From positions 1-43,567 of the forward strand of contig CAJUKE010000025.1 of assembly GCA_910587075.1 (NCBI GenBank): DNA of 43,567 bases, written 5' to 3'. The notes beneath the pieces were generated by a model that saw only the letters and a program-made list of their open reading frames with translations, made no database searches and had not been told where the DNA came from. Positions 17,402-26,874 of the stretch are shown piece by piece (the first letter of the stretch is position 1; every line of letters starts with the position of its first letter). Made by a program: the position numbers and the translations under genes. This DNA is from an uncultured Muribaculaceae bacterium (GTDB lineage: Bacteria > Bacteroidota > Bacteroidia > Bacteroidales > Muribaculaceae).

Positions 17402-18247
17402 ATGTCCCGTAAATACGTCGCTCTTTGTGGTGGTCTGGGGAACCAGATGTTCCAATACGCCTACTATCTGCACATCAAGGAACTGTTTGGAGACGCGGCC
17501 ACCTTTATACCTTCGGCTGACTGGGAGCATGAAGGCGGGTTCGAACTTAGCCGGGTTTTCGGTCTCTGCCATACCGAAACGTTATGGGAAAGCCTCTACC
17601 ATAAAGGTTTCCCATTCACACGCGTGTTCCACCTATTTCACAAAACATACCTCGGACGTAATTTCAGGTTCAGTGATGCGGATTTGAACCCGGATTCCAC
17701 ATTCCGCTACTTCTACGGAACATGGCAGAGCGAGCGATACCTCACCAACCACGCGCTTATCCGCGATGCGTTCTCTTTCGATACTTCCAAACTGTCTGAC
17801 GAAACGTCACGCATAGCCAACTCACTGGGGGGGGAAGAACTTACATGTTCAATCCACATACGAAGGGGCGACTACCTCTCGGCGGCGTTTTCCCAAGGTT
17901 ATGGCAACTGCTGCACGCTGGATTATTATCAGCGAGCCATTGACCATATCCGAAATAACGCGGGCGGAACAGTCACTTTCTATGTGTTTTCCGACGACAT
18001 CGAATGGGTACGGAATAACCTCAAGATTGAAAACGCCCGATTTGTCAACCACAACCGCGGCACTGATTCCTGGCAGGATATGTACCTTATGAGCATATGC
18101 GACCATAACATAATCGCTAATTCGACTTTCTCTTGGTGGGGAGCCTGGCTAAACGAGAACGCCGATAAGATTGTTGTAGCGCCCAAACGTTGGTGGAGCT
18201 CGATTGAAAACGACGACGTCGTGCCGGATTCCTGGATAAGACTTTGA
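17402..18247 (+). CDS. GT11 alpha-1,2-fucosyltransferase (first of two)
   Basis: The 281-residue protein has the GT11 signatures: N-terminal CGGLGNQMFQYAYYLH, the GDP-fucose binding motif IHIRRGDYL (about residue 157), FYVFSDDIEWVR and the C-terminal NIIANSTFSWWGAWLN. These enzymes transfer fucose from GDP-fucose in alpha-1,2 linkage, usually to galactose. No GDP-fucose synthesis genes occur here, so the donor must come from elsewhere, for example salvage of host fucose. GT11 also includes a few non-fucose enzymes, so donor identity is likely but not certain. Confidence 0.92.
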   Translation: MSRKYVALCGGLGNQMFQYAYYLHIKELFGDAATFIPSADWEHEGGFELSRVFGLCHTETLWESLYHKGFPFTRVFHLFHKTYLGRNFRFSDADLNPDSTFRYFYGTWQSERYLTNHALIRDAFSFDTSKLSDETSRIANSLGGEELTCSIHIRRGDYLSAAFSQGYGNCCTLDYYQRAIDHIRNNAGGTVTFYVFSDDIEWVRNNLKIENARFVNHNRGTDSWQDMYLMSICDHNIIANSTFSWWGAWLNENADKIVVAPKRWWSSIENDDVVPDSWIRL

Positions 18248-18252
18248 TAACG

Positions 18253-19179
18253 ATGCCGACCATATCAATCATACTCGCCGCATATAATGCTGAAGCGAAA
18301 ATACGCACAATGCTCGACTCCATTATCGCGCAAACGTTTATCGACTGGGAGCTGATTGCCGTCGACGATGGTTCGACAGACCGCACGGGGAATATTCTTG
18401 ACGAATACGCCGCTACTGACCACCGCGTCAGAGTCATACACAAGGTAAACGCCGGAGTCGCCGCGGCCCGCCAGGACGGCATTGACGCGGCGAGGGGTGA
18501 ATATACCATACACGCCGACGCCGACGACTGGGTCGAACCTCAAATGCTCAATGAGATGTTCAAAGCCGCCCAAAGAGACAATGCCGACATTCTAATTGCC
18601 GACTACTATATCAACGCGGGGGGCAAAACGGACGTAAGCAGACAAGAGCCGGAATCTACTTCGGCCAAGGACGTCCTACTCGACCTATACTCTAAAAAAA
18701 TCCTGGGAAGCCTGTGGAATAAGCTAATCAGGAAATCCACTTATGAGAAAGCCCAAGCGAGGTTTTACGACGGTATTAATTATTGCGAGGACTTATTGCT
18801 GCTCACGCAGCTTCTGACGCGGTCACAACCGGTTATATCGTACCTCCCCGCACCGTTTTACCATTATGTCCTGAATAGTGGTTCCCTCACCCAGGCGGTA
18901 ACGCTTAATGGCCTGGAATCAATGAAGCGTTTCCATCGCGAAGCCGCGGCTTTGCTGCCTGCCGGAGAACAATTCCGCGGCATTTCTGAGTCTTTTGAAA
19001 AGCACGAATTCACCGTGTTCTTTATGAATCATCTTTATTCCGGTAAAAAGGAACTTCGCAAGGAATATCGTAGACTAAAACCACTCCTGACAGCGACTTC
19101 CGGGTTTCGGTGGCGTCTCGGCTACAAATGCATTGAATTCGGACTCGTCAGCTTGGCACACCGATTAATAAAGTTCTGA
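18253..19179 (+). CDS. GT2-family glycosyltransferase
   Basis: This GT-A enzyme of 308 residues has the canonical opening PTISIILAAYNAEAKIRTML, the nucleotide-binding VDDGSTDRTG and the metal-binding DADDWVEP. I prefer the ATG at 18253; a TTG at 18244 overlapping the preceding stop would add three residues. The donor sugar is unknown. It ends in a TGATG junction with the next gene, indicating translational coupling. Confidence 0.92.
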   Translation: MPTISIILAAYNAEAKIRTMLDSIIAQTFIDWELIAVDDGSTDRTGNILDEYAATDHRVRVIHKVNAGVAAARQDGIDAARGEYTIHADADDWVEPQMLNEMFKAAQRDNADILIADYYINAGGKTDVSRQEPESTSAKDVLLDLYSKKILGSLWNKLIRKSTYEKAQARFYDGINYCEDLLLLTQLLTRSQPVISYLPAPFYHYVLNSGSLTQAVTLNGLESMKRFHREAAALLPAGEQFRGISESFEKHEFTVFFMNHLYSGKKELRKEYRRLKPLLTATSGFRWRLGYKCIEFGLVSLAHRLIKF

Positions 19180-19736
19180 TGATTAACAGCAAAGCAGAGC
19201 TCCGGCGCTATCTCTCGCTCGATAAAAAAGTATACGGCATCACAAAGTCTCGTCCGGCATTGTTTGGCGACTGGCATTGGAAATTCCTCATAGCGTTGCG
19301 CAGGGAAGAATACCATTTCGCGCAAAAAGGACGCGTCCATCGCCTGATGAAACGGTTCTGGGCTATGCTTCATGCCCACTACGGAGTGAAATTAGGATGG
19401 GACATCCCTATCAACACCTTCGGGCCCGGATTGAAAATCAACCATTACGGACTGATCGTGGTTAACGGGAATGCGAGAATCGGCGCGTTTTGCGACATCC
19501 ATCAGGGCGTCAACATCGGTCAGAATGGCCTTAGCCAGAACGACGTGCCCGTAATCGGCGACAATGTGTGGATCGGTCCTGGCGCGAAGATATTCGGGAA
19601 AGTGAAAATCGCGTCACGCTGCGCTATCGGGGCTAACGCCGTAGTAAACCGGTCATTCGACGAAGAGGGAATAACCATAGCGGGCATACCAGCGAAGAAA
19701 GTGTCCGACAACGGCAATCCATATCTTAAATCATGA
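19179..19736 (+). CDS. Serine-acetyltransferase-like hexapeptide acetyltransferase
   Basis: The 185-residue protein has a helical N-terminal part and a left-handed beta-helix made of hexapeptide repeats (IGAFCDIHQGVNIG, VIGDNVWIGPGAKIFG, IGANAVVNRSF), including the GPGLKINH and DIHQGVNIG features of the serine O-acetyltransferase clade. In a capsule locus it more likely O- or N-acetylates a sugar using acetyl-CoA than serves cysteine synthesis. It overlaps both neighbours by 1-4 bp. Confidence 0.88.
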   Translation: MINSKAELRRYLSLDKKVYGITKSRPALFGDWHWKFLIALRREEYHFAQKGRVHRLMKRFWAMLHAHYGVKLGWDIPINTFGPGLKINHYGLIVVNGNARIGAFCDIHQGVNIGQNGLSQNDVPVIGDNVWIGPGAKIFGKVKIASRCAIGANAVVNRSFDEEGITIAGIPAKKVSDNGNPYLKS

Positions 19737-20452
19737 TTCCCAAGATAATTCATTACTGTTGGTTCGGCGGGAAGCCGTTGCCTCAGGACGTCAAGGCTTA
19801 TATCGACACCTGGCGCGAATACCTTCCCGACTTTGAAATCAAACAATGGGACGAATCAAATTTCAACGTCGAAGGCTGGATTTACACTCGTCAGGCTTAT
19901 TATGCCAGGCGATTCGCCTTTGTCAGTGACGTTGCCCGACTTTACGCTCTCGCCGAGGAAGGCGGCCTGTACCTTGACACCGACATCCTTATTAAAAAAG
20001 CATTCCCTGCCGAATGGTTTGACCTCGATGGCTTTGGAAGTTTCGAACATGACAAATACGTTCAAACCGGAGTCATCGCCTCATCCAAGGGCAACCCGAT
20101 AATCCTCGAATTCTTGAGGTCATATGACAATCGCCGCTTTTTCAAAGGGCTGAATTTCGACATAGCAACCAATGTGGCCGTTTTTACCCAACTGATGGAA
20201 AAACGCGGCTTTAAAATGAATAATCAGCTTCAGGAACGATACGGCTTCCGTTTGCTGCCGCAGCGTTATCTCTGCGCTAATGATTGGGTTAATGGTCGGT
20301 ATGACGACGATTCAACCTTCGCGGTTCACGACTTCAAAGGAGCCTGGGGGCGCGACGCTCTCCGTTCCGCGATTAAGTTCAGAATCCAGGCCGCCTCAAC
20401 TATCCTGCGGTGGAACTTGGGTGTATTGTTACACAAACACGATAATCACTGA
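19733..20452 (+). CDS. GT32-type capsular glycosyltransferase
   Basis: The 239-residue protein has the Gly_transf_sug pattern: IPKIIHYCWFGGKPLP at the start, then FVSDVARLYALAEEGGLYLD with the metal-binding LDTD (about residue 83). Family members transfer hexoses or galactosamine in surface glycans. Start and stop overlap as ATGA with the acetyltransferase before it, and the next gene begins 2 bp after its stop. Confidence 0.9.
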   Translation: MIPKIIHYCWFGGKPLPQDVKAYIDTWREYLPDFEIKQWDESNFNVEGWIYTRQAYYARRFAFVSDVARLYALAEEGGLYLDTDILIKKAFPAEWFDLDGFGSFEHDKYVQTGVIASSKGNPIILEFLRSYDNRRFFKGLNFDIATNVAVFTQLMEKRGFKMNNQLQERYGFRLLPQRYLCANDWVNGRYDDDSTFAVHDFKGAWGRDALRSAIKFRIQAASTILRWNLGVLLHKHDNH

Positions 20453-20454
20453 AT

Positions 20455-21003
20455 ATGCCATCAAGGCTGTTTTCCATTTTTTTATATCCAGTAGTGGCGC
20501 TATACAGCATTCTGCTGCCTAAAGACATATCCGACCTTATAAAAAGTGACTTGCGGAGGTGGACTCAGTGGCAGAATATGCCATCCGATATGGCGAGCTT
20601 TGTTCACTTGTTTTCCCGTCTTAAGGAGTTCCGCACGGTGGTCTACAAAAGACTCGGCTGGAGAAAAGCGCCCGTATACTGGATATGGCGACCGCAGGAC
20701 CATTGCTGCATCGCCTGCGACCACGTTGGCCCCGGCCTGATAATCCAACACGGATATTCGACCGTGGTTTGCGCCGAGTCAATCGGTCGCGATTTCCATG
20801 TAAACCAGTGCGTCAATGTGGTTTGGAATCAGGACAAGCGTTGCCGTATCGGCGACAACGTGACAATCTGCGCCGCAGCCGTGGTTGTGGGCGGAGTATC
20901 CATCGGCAATAACGTAACCATCGGTGCCGGAGCGGTCGTCGTCAAGGACGTTCCCGACAATTCTCTCGTGGTGGGTAACCCTATGAGAATAATACAACGA
21001 TAA
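20455..21003 (+). CDS. Second serine-acetyltransferase-like hexapeptide protein
   Basis: The 182-residue protein has a helical N-terminus and a beta-helix with HGYSTVVCAESIG, CRIGDNVTICAAAVVVGG and IGNNVTIGAGAVVVKDV, ending in the NPMRII cap seen in sugar acetyltransferases. It differs enough from the protein at 19179 to be a distinct enzyme and not a recent duplicate. Likely acetyl-CoA-dependent sugar acetylation. Confidence 0.85.
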   Translation: MPSRLFSIFLYPVVALYSILLPKDISDLIKSDLRRWTQWQNMPSDMASFVHLFSRLKEFRTVVYKRLGWRKAPVYWIWRPQDHCCIACDHVGPGLIIQHGYSTVVCAESIGRDFHVNQCVNVVWNQDKRCRIGDNVTICAAAVVVGGVSIGNNVTIGAGAVVVKDVPDNSLVVGNPMRIIQR

Positions 21004-21004
21004 T

Positions 21005-21706
21005 ATGATCAGAAGGATTGTATCCAAAATACGCGAGTTCCTCGTCCGCCGCTCTTCCGACTCCTACATCGCATATCTAAGGTCAAAAGGCATAACGGTA
21101 GGAAACGGCACATATATTCAGTCGCCCAAGACCACGGAAATCGACGATACCCGTCCGTCCCTGGTGACTATCGGACAGAACTGCTTCTTCAACAAATACT
21201 TCGAGCTGCATACCCACGATTGGGTGAGCCACGTATTCATCCACTCTGACCGCGACTTGGTGAACAGCAGCGGCCGCGTCACAATCGGCAACAATGTCGC
21301 CTTCGGGCGCCATGTAATCGTACTTAAAGGTGTGACGATTGGCGACAATTGCTTCATAGGAGCCAACAGTGTTGTGACCAAAGATATTCCGTCCGGCAGC
21401 ATTGCCGTAGGCCAGCCGGCCAAAGTGATTATGTCGCTCGACGAATACTATGCCAAGCGTCTCGCGGTATGCGAAAGCGAGGCGATGGATTACGCGCGCA
21501 GCATCAGCGAACGCTTCGGCCGGAAACCGGTGCCGGAAGATTTTTGGGAAGAGTTCCCTCTGTTTGTGAGCGGCAATGAAATCGATAGCTACCCTATGAT
21601 TCCGATAAAGCGGCAACTCGGGCCCGCTTTCGAAAGGTACAAGTCAGAACATACCGCCCAATACCGTAGCTTCGAGGCATTCCTCGCCGCCGCGGGCATC
21701 AAGTAA
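21005..21706 (+). CDS. CatB/XAT-type hexapeptide acyltransferase
   Basis: The 233-residue beta-helix protein has hexapeptide repeats at about residues 75-150 (VTIGNNVAFGRHVIVLKG, IGDNCFIGANSVVTKDI, GSIAVGQPAKVI), an HTHDW segment that may hold the catalytic His, and a C-terminal helical extension of about 85 residues. It is the third beta-helix acetyltransferase in a row, starting 1 bp after the previous stop. The long tail (DFWEEFPLFVSGNEID) is unusual for simple acetyltransferases. Confidence 0.85.
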   Translation: MIRRIVSKIREFLVRRSSDSYIAYLRSKGITVGNGTYIQSPKTTEIDDTRPSLVTIGQNCFFNKYFELHTHDWVSHVFIHSDRDLVNSSGRVTIGNNVAFGRHVIVLKGVTIGDNCFIGANSVVTKDIPSGSIAVGQPAKVIMSLDEYYAKRLAVCESEAMDYARSISERFGRKPVPEDFWEEFPLFVSGNEIDSYPMIPIKRQLGPAFERYKSEHTAQYRSFEAFLAAAGIK

Positions 21707-21708
21707 GC

Positions 21709-22875
21709 ATGATGTTCATTTTCAACCTGCTTGTCTATCTTGGTTTCGCTTGGGTCATGTCGACGTTTGCCAAAAAGTCATACACACTCTATGGCGATGA
21801 GGACGTGGTTGACCGGTATGAATGGTATTTCGTAGCTTTCTATACGGCGATTTTCGCATTCAGCTGGAATACAGGGGTTGATAGCTTCGCCTACGCCCTC
21901 CGCTTTATGAATGGCTGCGAGTTCGAAGAGGACAATAAAGAATATCTCTATAATTACCTGACCAATTTTATCGCGCACAGCCCTATCCCCTACTGGGTTG
22001 GTATGGCGGTGTTGGGATTCGGACAGATATACCCGCTGGTCAAGGCGTTGCGGCGCGACCGCGAAATCCTGGTCGCGTTGCCGTTCGTTCTTTTCGGCAA
22101 CTGCTACTTCCTGACATATATGAACGGTATGCGCCAGATGGTGGCCGCGTCAATATTCGTCTACGCGTGCGTTTATATCCACGAGCGCAAACTATGGAAA
22201 TATTGCATTGCCATATTCGTGGGCTCCCTATTCCATCATTCAGCGCTGATGCTGTTGCCGATATATTTGCTGGCATATGCCGACAAACTCCTCGCCAAAA
22301 TCAACTCGAAGAGAATAATTCTCCTTTGCGTGTTCATCGTATGCGTCATTCTCGGGTTCACCCCCTCTTTCCAAAGCGTGATTTCCTACATCGAAACCCT
22401 GAGCGAGGTCGCCGGATATACCAACTATACTGATCGCGTGGGAGAATTTCTAAGCGGCGATTACACTGAGGAAGCCCATAATTTCGGCCTTATGATGATG
22501 TCATACTTCCTCGTGGGATGTTTTATCATCTGGTATGGCCCGATGCTTAAAGAAAACTACGAGGAACGGATACCCCTATTCAACCTGTGGTATTTCCTCG
22601 CCGTCGCATATGCGTGCTCTTTTTTCCTGATTGTGAATATAAGCCACATCTTCATTCGCCCCGTAATGTATCTCCTTCCTTTCCAACTAATTATAGCGTC
22701 GCTGCTATTATGGAAATTGTATGAGGACAAAACATTGAGAAACGCCGCGATCGCTTTCACGGCCGTGATTTGGATGGAGTGTGGTTGGAATCTTTACAAG
22801 AACCAGGAACCATGGAACTCTACGAATTACCACCTGTCTTGGTTCTACGACTTATCTAAGTATCATCGAAAATGA
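21709..22875 (+). CDS. wzy: EpsG/Wzy-type polysaccharide polymerase
   Basis: The 388-residue membrane protein has about ten hydrophobic helices and the EpsG-family centre with NGMRQMVAASIFVYA followed by LFHHSALMLLPIYLL. These proteins link repeat units into polymer on the periplasmic face. It is the only polymerase candidate and complements wzx and wzc. It starts 2 bp after the preceding stop and overlaps the next gene as ATGA. Confidence 0.88.
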   Translation: MMFIFNLLVYLGFAWVMSTFAKKSYTLYGDEDVVDRYEWYFVAFYTAIFAFSWNTGVDSFAYALRFMNGCEFEEDNKEYLYNYLTNFIAHSPIPYWVGMAVLGFGQIYPLVKALRRDREILVALPFVLFGNCYFLTYMNGMRQMVAASIFVYACVYIHERKLWKYCIAIFVGSLFHHSALMLLPIYLLAYADKLLAKINSKRIILLCVFIVCVILGFTPSFQSVISYIETLSEVAGYTNYTDRVGEFLSGDYTEEAHNFGLMMMSYFLVGCFIIWYGPMLKENYEERIPLFNLWYFLAVAYACSFFLIVNISHIFIRPVMYLLPFQLIIASLLLWKLYEDKTLRNAAIAFTAVIWMECGWNLYKNQEPWNSTNYHLSWFYDLSKYHRK

Positions 22876-23891
22876 ACAAGCCCCTCGTATCTGTTGTAAT
22901 ACCCTGCTACAAAGTCGAAAAATATCTGCGTCGATGTGTTGATAGCGTCCGCCATCAAACCCTTAAAGACATTGAGATTATACTCGTCGACGACAAGAGC
23001 CCAGATAACACCCCCGCCATTTGCGATGAGTTAGCCGTCATCGACCCTCGGATTAAAGTTATCCACAAACCCGTAAACGAGGGCCTAGGCATGGCTCGAA
23101 ATACTGGCGTTGAAAACGCCGAAGGCGAGTATATAATGTTTTTGGACAGCGATGACACCTTTGATAACAAAGCATGTGAAACGCTTTATTTCGAAGCTAA
23201 AAACAATAACGCCGAAATATCTACTGGTCTGTTCAACAAAGAGGTAAGCCCCGGCTTATGGAAACCTGACACTGATTCTCAGAAAGTATTATCCGGTGAT
23301 GAGGTTACGCGTTATGCGCTCGATATGATAGCATGCAGCCCTGAGATCTTTACTGAACGCCTCCACCCTGTTTCAGTGTGTATATTATGCATTAATAGAC
23401 GATTCCTTACATCAACCGGTTTAAAGTTTGAATCAGAACGTGAAATTGCCTCGGAAGACACCCTTTTCAAGATTAAGCTCCTTAAGGCTTGCAAAACGCT
23501 CGTTGTATTGAATTATCCGTTCTACAATTATTTCTTAAACGGCGCGTCACTTTCAAACACTTTTAAAATCAGTGATTTCGAAAATTTGGAGGTTCTCTAT
23601 AATAGGATGTCCGCTCTTTTCCACTCTCAAGATGCAGACGCGCAGAATAGAGTCGCACGATTTGTATTGGCGGATGCGAGGTCTCATATTTTCAAAATGT
23701 TGAGATCCAACAAATCGAACCAGTATTCCCTACTGCGCGAGATGCTTCAAAACCCCATCTGGAAACGTACTGCTTCTTTCCCTATTGAATCACAGCCTTT
23801 TTCAAAGCGCGCATTCTTCAGTATGTGCCGGAATCGGTTCACAAGTCTTCTGTTTATCTACGCTCACCTCATTATCTCGTTAAAAAAATGA
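22872..23891 (+). CDS. GT2-family glycosyltransferase
   Basis: The 339-residue GT-A enzyme has PLVSVVIPCYKVEKYLRRC, the nucleotide-binding VDDKSPDNTP and the metal site FLDSDDTFD. It resembles EpsJ-like capsule transferases. Its ATG overlaps the polymerase stop (ATGA) and its own stop overlaps the next start in the same way. Composition becomes AT-richer from here. Confidence 0.92.
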   Translation: MNKPLVSVVIPCYKVEKYLRRCVDSVRHQTLKDIEIILVDDKSPDNTPAICDELAVIDPRIKVIHKPVNEGLGMARNTGVENAEGEYIMFLDSDDTFDNKACETLYFEAKNNNAEISTGLFNKEVSPGLWKPDTDSQKVLSGDEVTRYALDMIACSPEIFTERLHPVSVCILCINRRFLTSTGLKFESEREIASEDTLFKIKLLKACKTLVVLNYPFYNYFLNGASLSNTFKISDFENLEVLYNRMSALFHSQDADAQNRVARFVLADARSHIFKMLRSNKSNQYSLLREMLQNPIWKRTASFPIESQPFSKRAFFSMCRNRFTSLLFIYAHLIISLKK

Positions 23892-24883
23892 ACTCCATAG
23901 CTATTATCATTCCCTATATAGGCAAACTTCGTCCTGACTTTTATTTCTGGATGGAGTCTGTTAAGGCAAACGCCTCTATTGATTTTCTTCTCTTTACTGA
24001 CGCTCAGGTTCATAATCCTCCCAGGAATTTAATAGTGCGCAATACCAGCTTTGACGAGCTGAAACAACTTATACAGCGGAATTTCGACTTTGAAATATGC
24101 TTGAAAAGACCTTATAAGTTCTGTGATTTCCGACCAGCGTTTGGCGAAATATTCTCTAAGTACTTGAAAGGTTATGACTTTTGGGGATATTCAGATATGG
24201 ACTTGGTATTTGGCGACATCCGAAAATTCGTTACTGATGTTCTGCTAAACTCTTACGACCACATATTCGGTCGTGGTCATTTCAGCCTATACCGCAACAC
24301 CCCTTCCGTCAATGCGGAATATAAGAACGTGGCCACACCAAATTATAAGCAGGTATTCACCTACAATGAAGGACGAGCCTTCGACGAATATTGCGGCACA
24401 AGCAAGCATTGGGCTGATAATTTGGCCGATAGGTTCATTGACTCGATTTGTTTTGACGACATCGATTGCATGCAGCCTGTATTCATATCGCAAATGAGGC
24501 GAAAGGAATATCTCGGGAAAAAGAATTTCGTATACGCGTTTAATGAGGGCTCCTTGAAAAGGATTTATGAGCAGAATGGCAAGGTGTACTCCGAGGAAAC
24601 TCTCTATGTGCATTTTCAAAAAAGAGATATAGCCATAAACACACTGCCGTCAAATCGGTTCTTGATTGTACCCAACTCTTATGAGCCTTTCGAAGAAATT
24701 TCATCGGTTGAGCGCCTCAAGTCCTTGGGCACTCATAAGCCTTTCTATTTCAAAAGGTATCAGATTCTATGGAACCAAATAAAGGCCAAGCCATATAAAA
24801 TGTATCTAAAGGCGTTCCCCCCGATGTTTGGCTATCCTAATCTGCCAGATGGTATCGACAAATACTATATTGAGAAGTTATAG
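23888..24883 (+). CDS. DUF6625-like capsule protein, probable glycosyltransferase
   Basis: The 331-residue protein starts MNSIAIIIPYIGKLRP and holds GYDFWGYSDMDLVFGDI, a DxD-type pattern that suggests a GT-A sugar transferase and resembles the DUF6625 family common in Bacteroides capsule loci. I set the start at 23888, overlapping the previous stop as ATGA; an earlier in-frame ATG at 23825 lies inside the preceding gene. Biochemical activity of the family is not established to my knowledge. Confidence 0.8.
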   Translation: MNSIAIIIPYIGKLRPDFYFWMESVKANASIDFLLFTDAQVHNPPRNLIVRNTSFDELKQLIQRNFDFEICLKRPYKFCDFRPAFGEIFSKYLKGYDFWGYSDMDLVFGDIRKFVTDVLLNSYDHIFGRGHFSLYRNTPSVNAEYKNVATPNYKQVFTYNEGRAFDEYCGTSKHWADNLADRFIDSICFDDIDCMQPVFISQMRRKEYLGKKNFVYAFNEGSLKRIYEQNGKVYSEETLYVHFQKRDIAINTLPSNRFLIVPNSYEPFEEISSVERLKSLGTHKPFYFKRYQILWNQIKAKPYKMYLKAFPPMFGYPNLPDGIDKYYIEKL

Positions 24884-24946
24884 TCCACCGCATTCCGCAT
24901 TTGCCGGACGCTTGTTCATTCCAACAATACCTACAACTCTCGCACT

Positions 24947-26008
24947 ATGCCAAAAGTATTAGTTGTCGCCACCTCTCACCGCACACGAGGCGGAATCACT
25001 TCCGTTGTCAAGGCCCATCAAACGGGGTCCCAATGGCATCAATACAATTGCGAATGGATTGAATCACATATTGATGGTAGCGCGTTGCAAAAGATTGGCT
25101 ATTTCTGCCGTGGCTTTTGCAAATTCCTGTGCGAACTGCCTAAAGCCGACATAGTGCATATCCATCTTGCCGCTGTCGAAAGGAAAATGCCTTTTGTCTT
25201 TCTCTCCAAACTGTTTGGAAAAAAAATCATAGTTCATTTTCATTTCCCTGACCCTGCAACCACGCTTGATAATCCTCACAAAGCATGGAAATATGGATGG
25301 TGCATCAAAAAGGCCGACATCGTTATCGCCCTATCAGAAACTTGGAAAAAACTCCTGACCGAGAAATACCAAGCGACAAACATAATAGTCCTTCACAATC
25401 CATGTCCCAAAGTTGGGAAAATAGAACCTTATTCCGACAAACTACGGCATAATAAATACATTTTATACGCCGGGAACCTATCGGTCCGCAAAGGATATAG
25501 CGATCTGTTGAAAGCTTTCGCGAATGTACGGGCCAGGATTCCTGATTGGACCATCAAATTTGCCGGCAATGGAGATATTGACAATGCGAAATCCTTGTCC
25601 AAAGAACTTGGCATAGAAAATTATGTAGAGTTTTTAGGATGGATTACGGGTGACCAAAAAGATAAGGCGTTCAGCAACGCGGCATGCTACTGTTTGCCAA
25701 GTTACGCCGAGGGGTTTCCTATGGGAGTCCTTGATTCTTGGGCGTATGGTCTGCCTGTGATTACTACTCCTGTTGGAGGCTTGCCAGACATATTGAAGGA
25801 CTCGGAAAACGCTCTCGTTTTCTCGCCTGGCAACATCAAAGAATTGGAATCAAAACTGTTGCGACTAAAAGATGACGCGCTACTCGAAAAACTCTCAATC
25901 GCGTCACTTAACTTGGCTAAAGGGCCGTTTAATATCGACACGATAAATAACTCTCTGGGAGAAATTTACTACAAATTGTCCGAAAACAAGAATCTACAAA
26001 AAGAATGA
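24947..26008 (+). CDS. Glycosyltransferase, GT4-like
   Basis: The 353-residue GT-B enzyme has an N-terminal SHRTRGGITSVVKAH loop, DIVHIHLAA, and a donor domain with YAGNLSVRKGYSDLL and YAEGFPMGVLDSWAYG (E-x7-D in place of E-x7-E). Sugar specificity unknown. A 63-bp gap precedes it, with no recognised promoter or terminator. It overlaps the next gene by 4 bp. Confidence 0.9.
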   Translation: MPKVLVVATSHRTRGGITSVVKAHQTGSQWHQYNCEWIESHIDGSALQKIGYFCRGFCKFLCELPKADIVHIHLAAVERKMPFVFLSKLFGKKIIVHFHFPDPATTLDNPHKAWKYGWCIKKADIVIALSETWKKLLTEKYQATNIIVLHNPCPKVGKIEPYSDKLRHNKYILYAGNLSVRKGYSDLLKAFANVRARIPDWTIKFAGNGDIDNAKSLSKELGIENYVEFLGWITGDQKDKAFSNAACYCLPSYAEGFPMGVLDSWAYGLPVITTPVGGLPDILKDSENALVFSPGNIKELESKLLRLKDDALLEKLSIASLNLAKGPFNIDTINNSLGEIYYKLSENKNLQKE

Positions 26009-26874
26009 AGATTGTAAGAATCTTTGGAGGTTTGGGCAACCAAATGTTTCAATACGCTCTCGCTGAGGCTTTGCGCTCAAGGGGCGAAGACGTGCGTATT
26101 GACGCCTCTTGTATGCGCGGATATCCGTGGCATAATGGTTTTGAGTTGGATAGGATATTTCCTGCCGATATCTCACAGGCCACTTTTTTAGAACTTCTAA
26201 AAGTGGCATACCCATTGCCACATTTCCGCCTGTGGCAATTCGGAAAACACTTCCTACCTAAACGCAAATCCATGATTGTCGAGGACTCGGATATGACATT
26301 CAACAATGCCGTATTTGACACTGACCGCGACTTACTTATTGAAGGATATTGGCAGACTGAGAAATATTTCGCCGATCATAAAGCCCGTATAGCCAAAGCG
26401 TTTTCTTTCCCGGAATTTGATGCGGGCTCACAAAACCATCTATTAGCAGATAAAATCAAGTCACATAACGCGGTCTCAGTTCACATCAGGCGCGGCGACT
26501 ATCTTAAAATATCCAATACATCAGGTATTTGCACCGAGGAGTATTATGACAAAGCAATACGCCATATCATAGAGAAATGCGCCCCCGATATGTTTGTTTT
26601 CTTCTCCGACGACATCAATTGGTGCGAAAATCATTTCAAATCTCTCGGGCAAAACCTGTCTGTTGAATTTGTCGGATGGAACTCAGGAACGAACAGCTTC
26701 CGCGATATGCAGCTAATGTCGCTCTGCGATCATAATATTATCGCCAACTCCTCCTTCTCCTGGTGGGGCGCGTGGCTCAACAATAATCCCAATAAAACCA
26801 TTATAGCGCCAACCCGCTGGATGAATGGTCCCGGCTGGCCTGATATCACACCTGACGAATGGATAAAAATATAA
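26005..26874 (+). CDS. GT11 alpha-1,2-fucosyltransferase (second of two)
   Basis: The 289-residue protein has FGGLGNQMFQYALAEALR, VHIRRGDYLK (about residue 160), FVFFSDDINWCENHF and NIIANSSFSWWGAWLN. It is clearly related to the enzyme at 17402 but diverged throughout, so the two probably act on different acceptors in the same repeat unit. It begins in an ATGA overlap; its end overlaps the acyltransferase start by 16 bp. Confidence 0.92.
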   Translation: MKIVRIFGGLGNQMFQYALAEALRSRGEDVRIDASCMRGYPWHNGFELDRIFPADISQATFLELLKVAYPLPHFRLWQFGKHFLPKRKSMIVEDSDMTFNNAVFDTDRDLLIEGYWQTEKYFADHKARIAKAFSFPEFDAGSQNHLLADKIKSHNAVSVHIRRGDYLKISNTSGICTEEYYDKAIRHIIEKCAPDMFVFFSDDINWCENHFKSLGQNLSVEFVGWNSGTNSFRDMQLMSLCDHNIIANSSFSWWGAWLNNNPNKTIIAPTRWMNGPGWPDITPDEWIKI

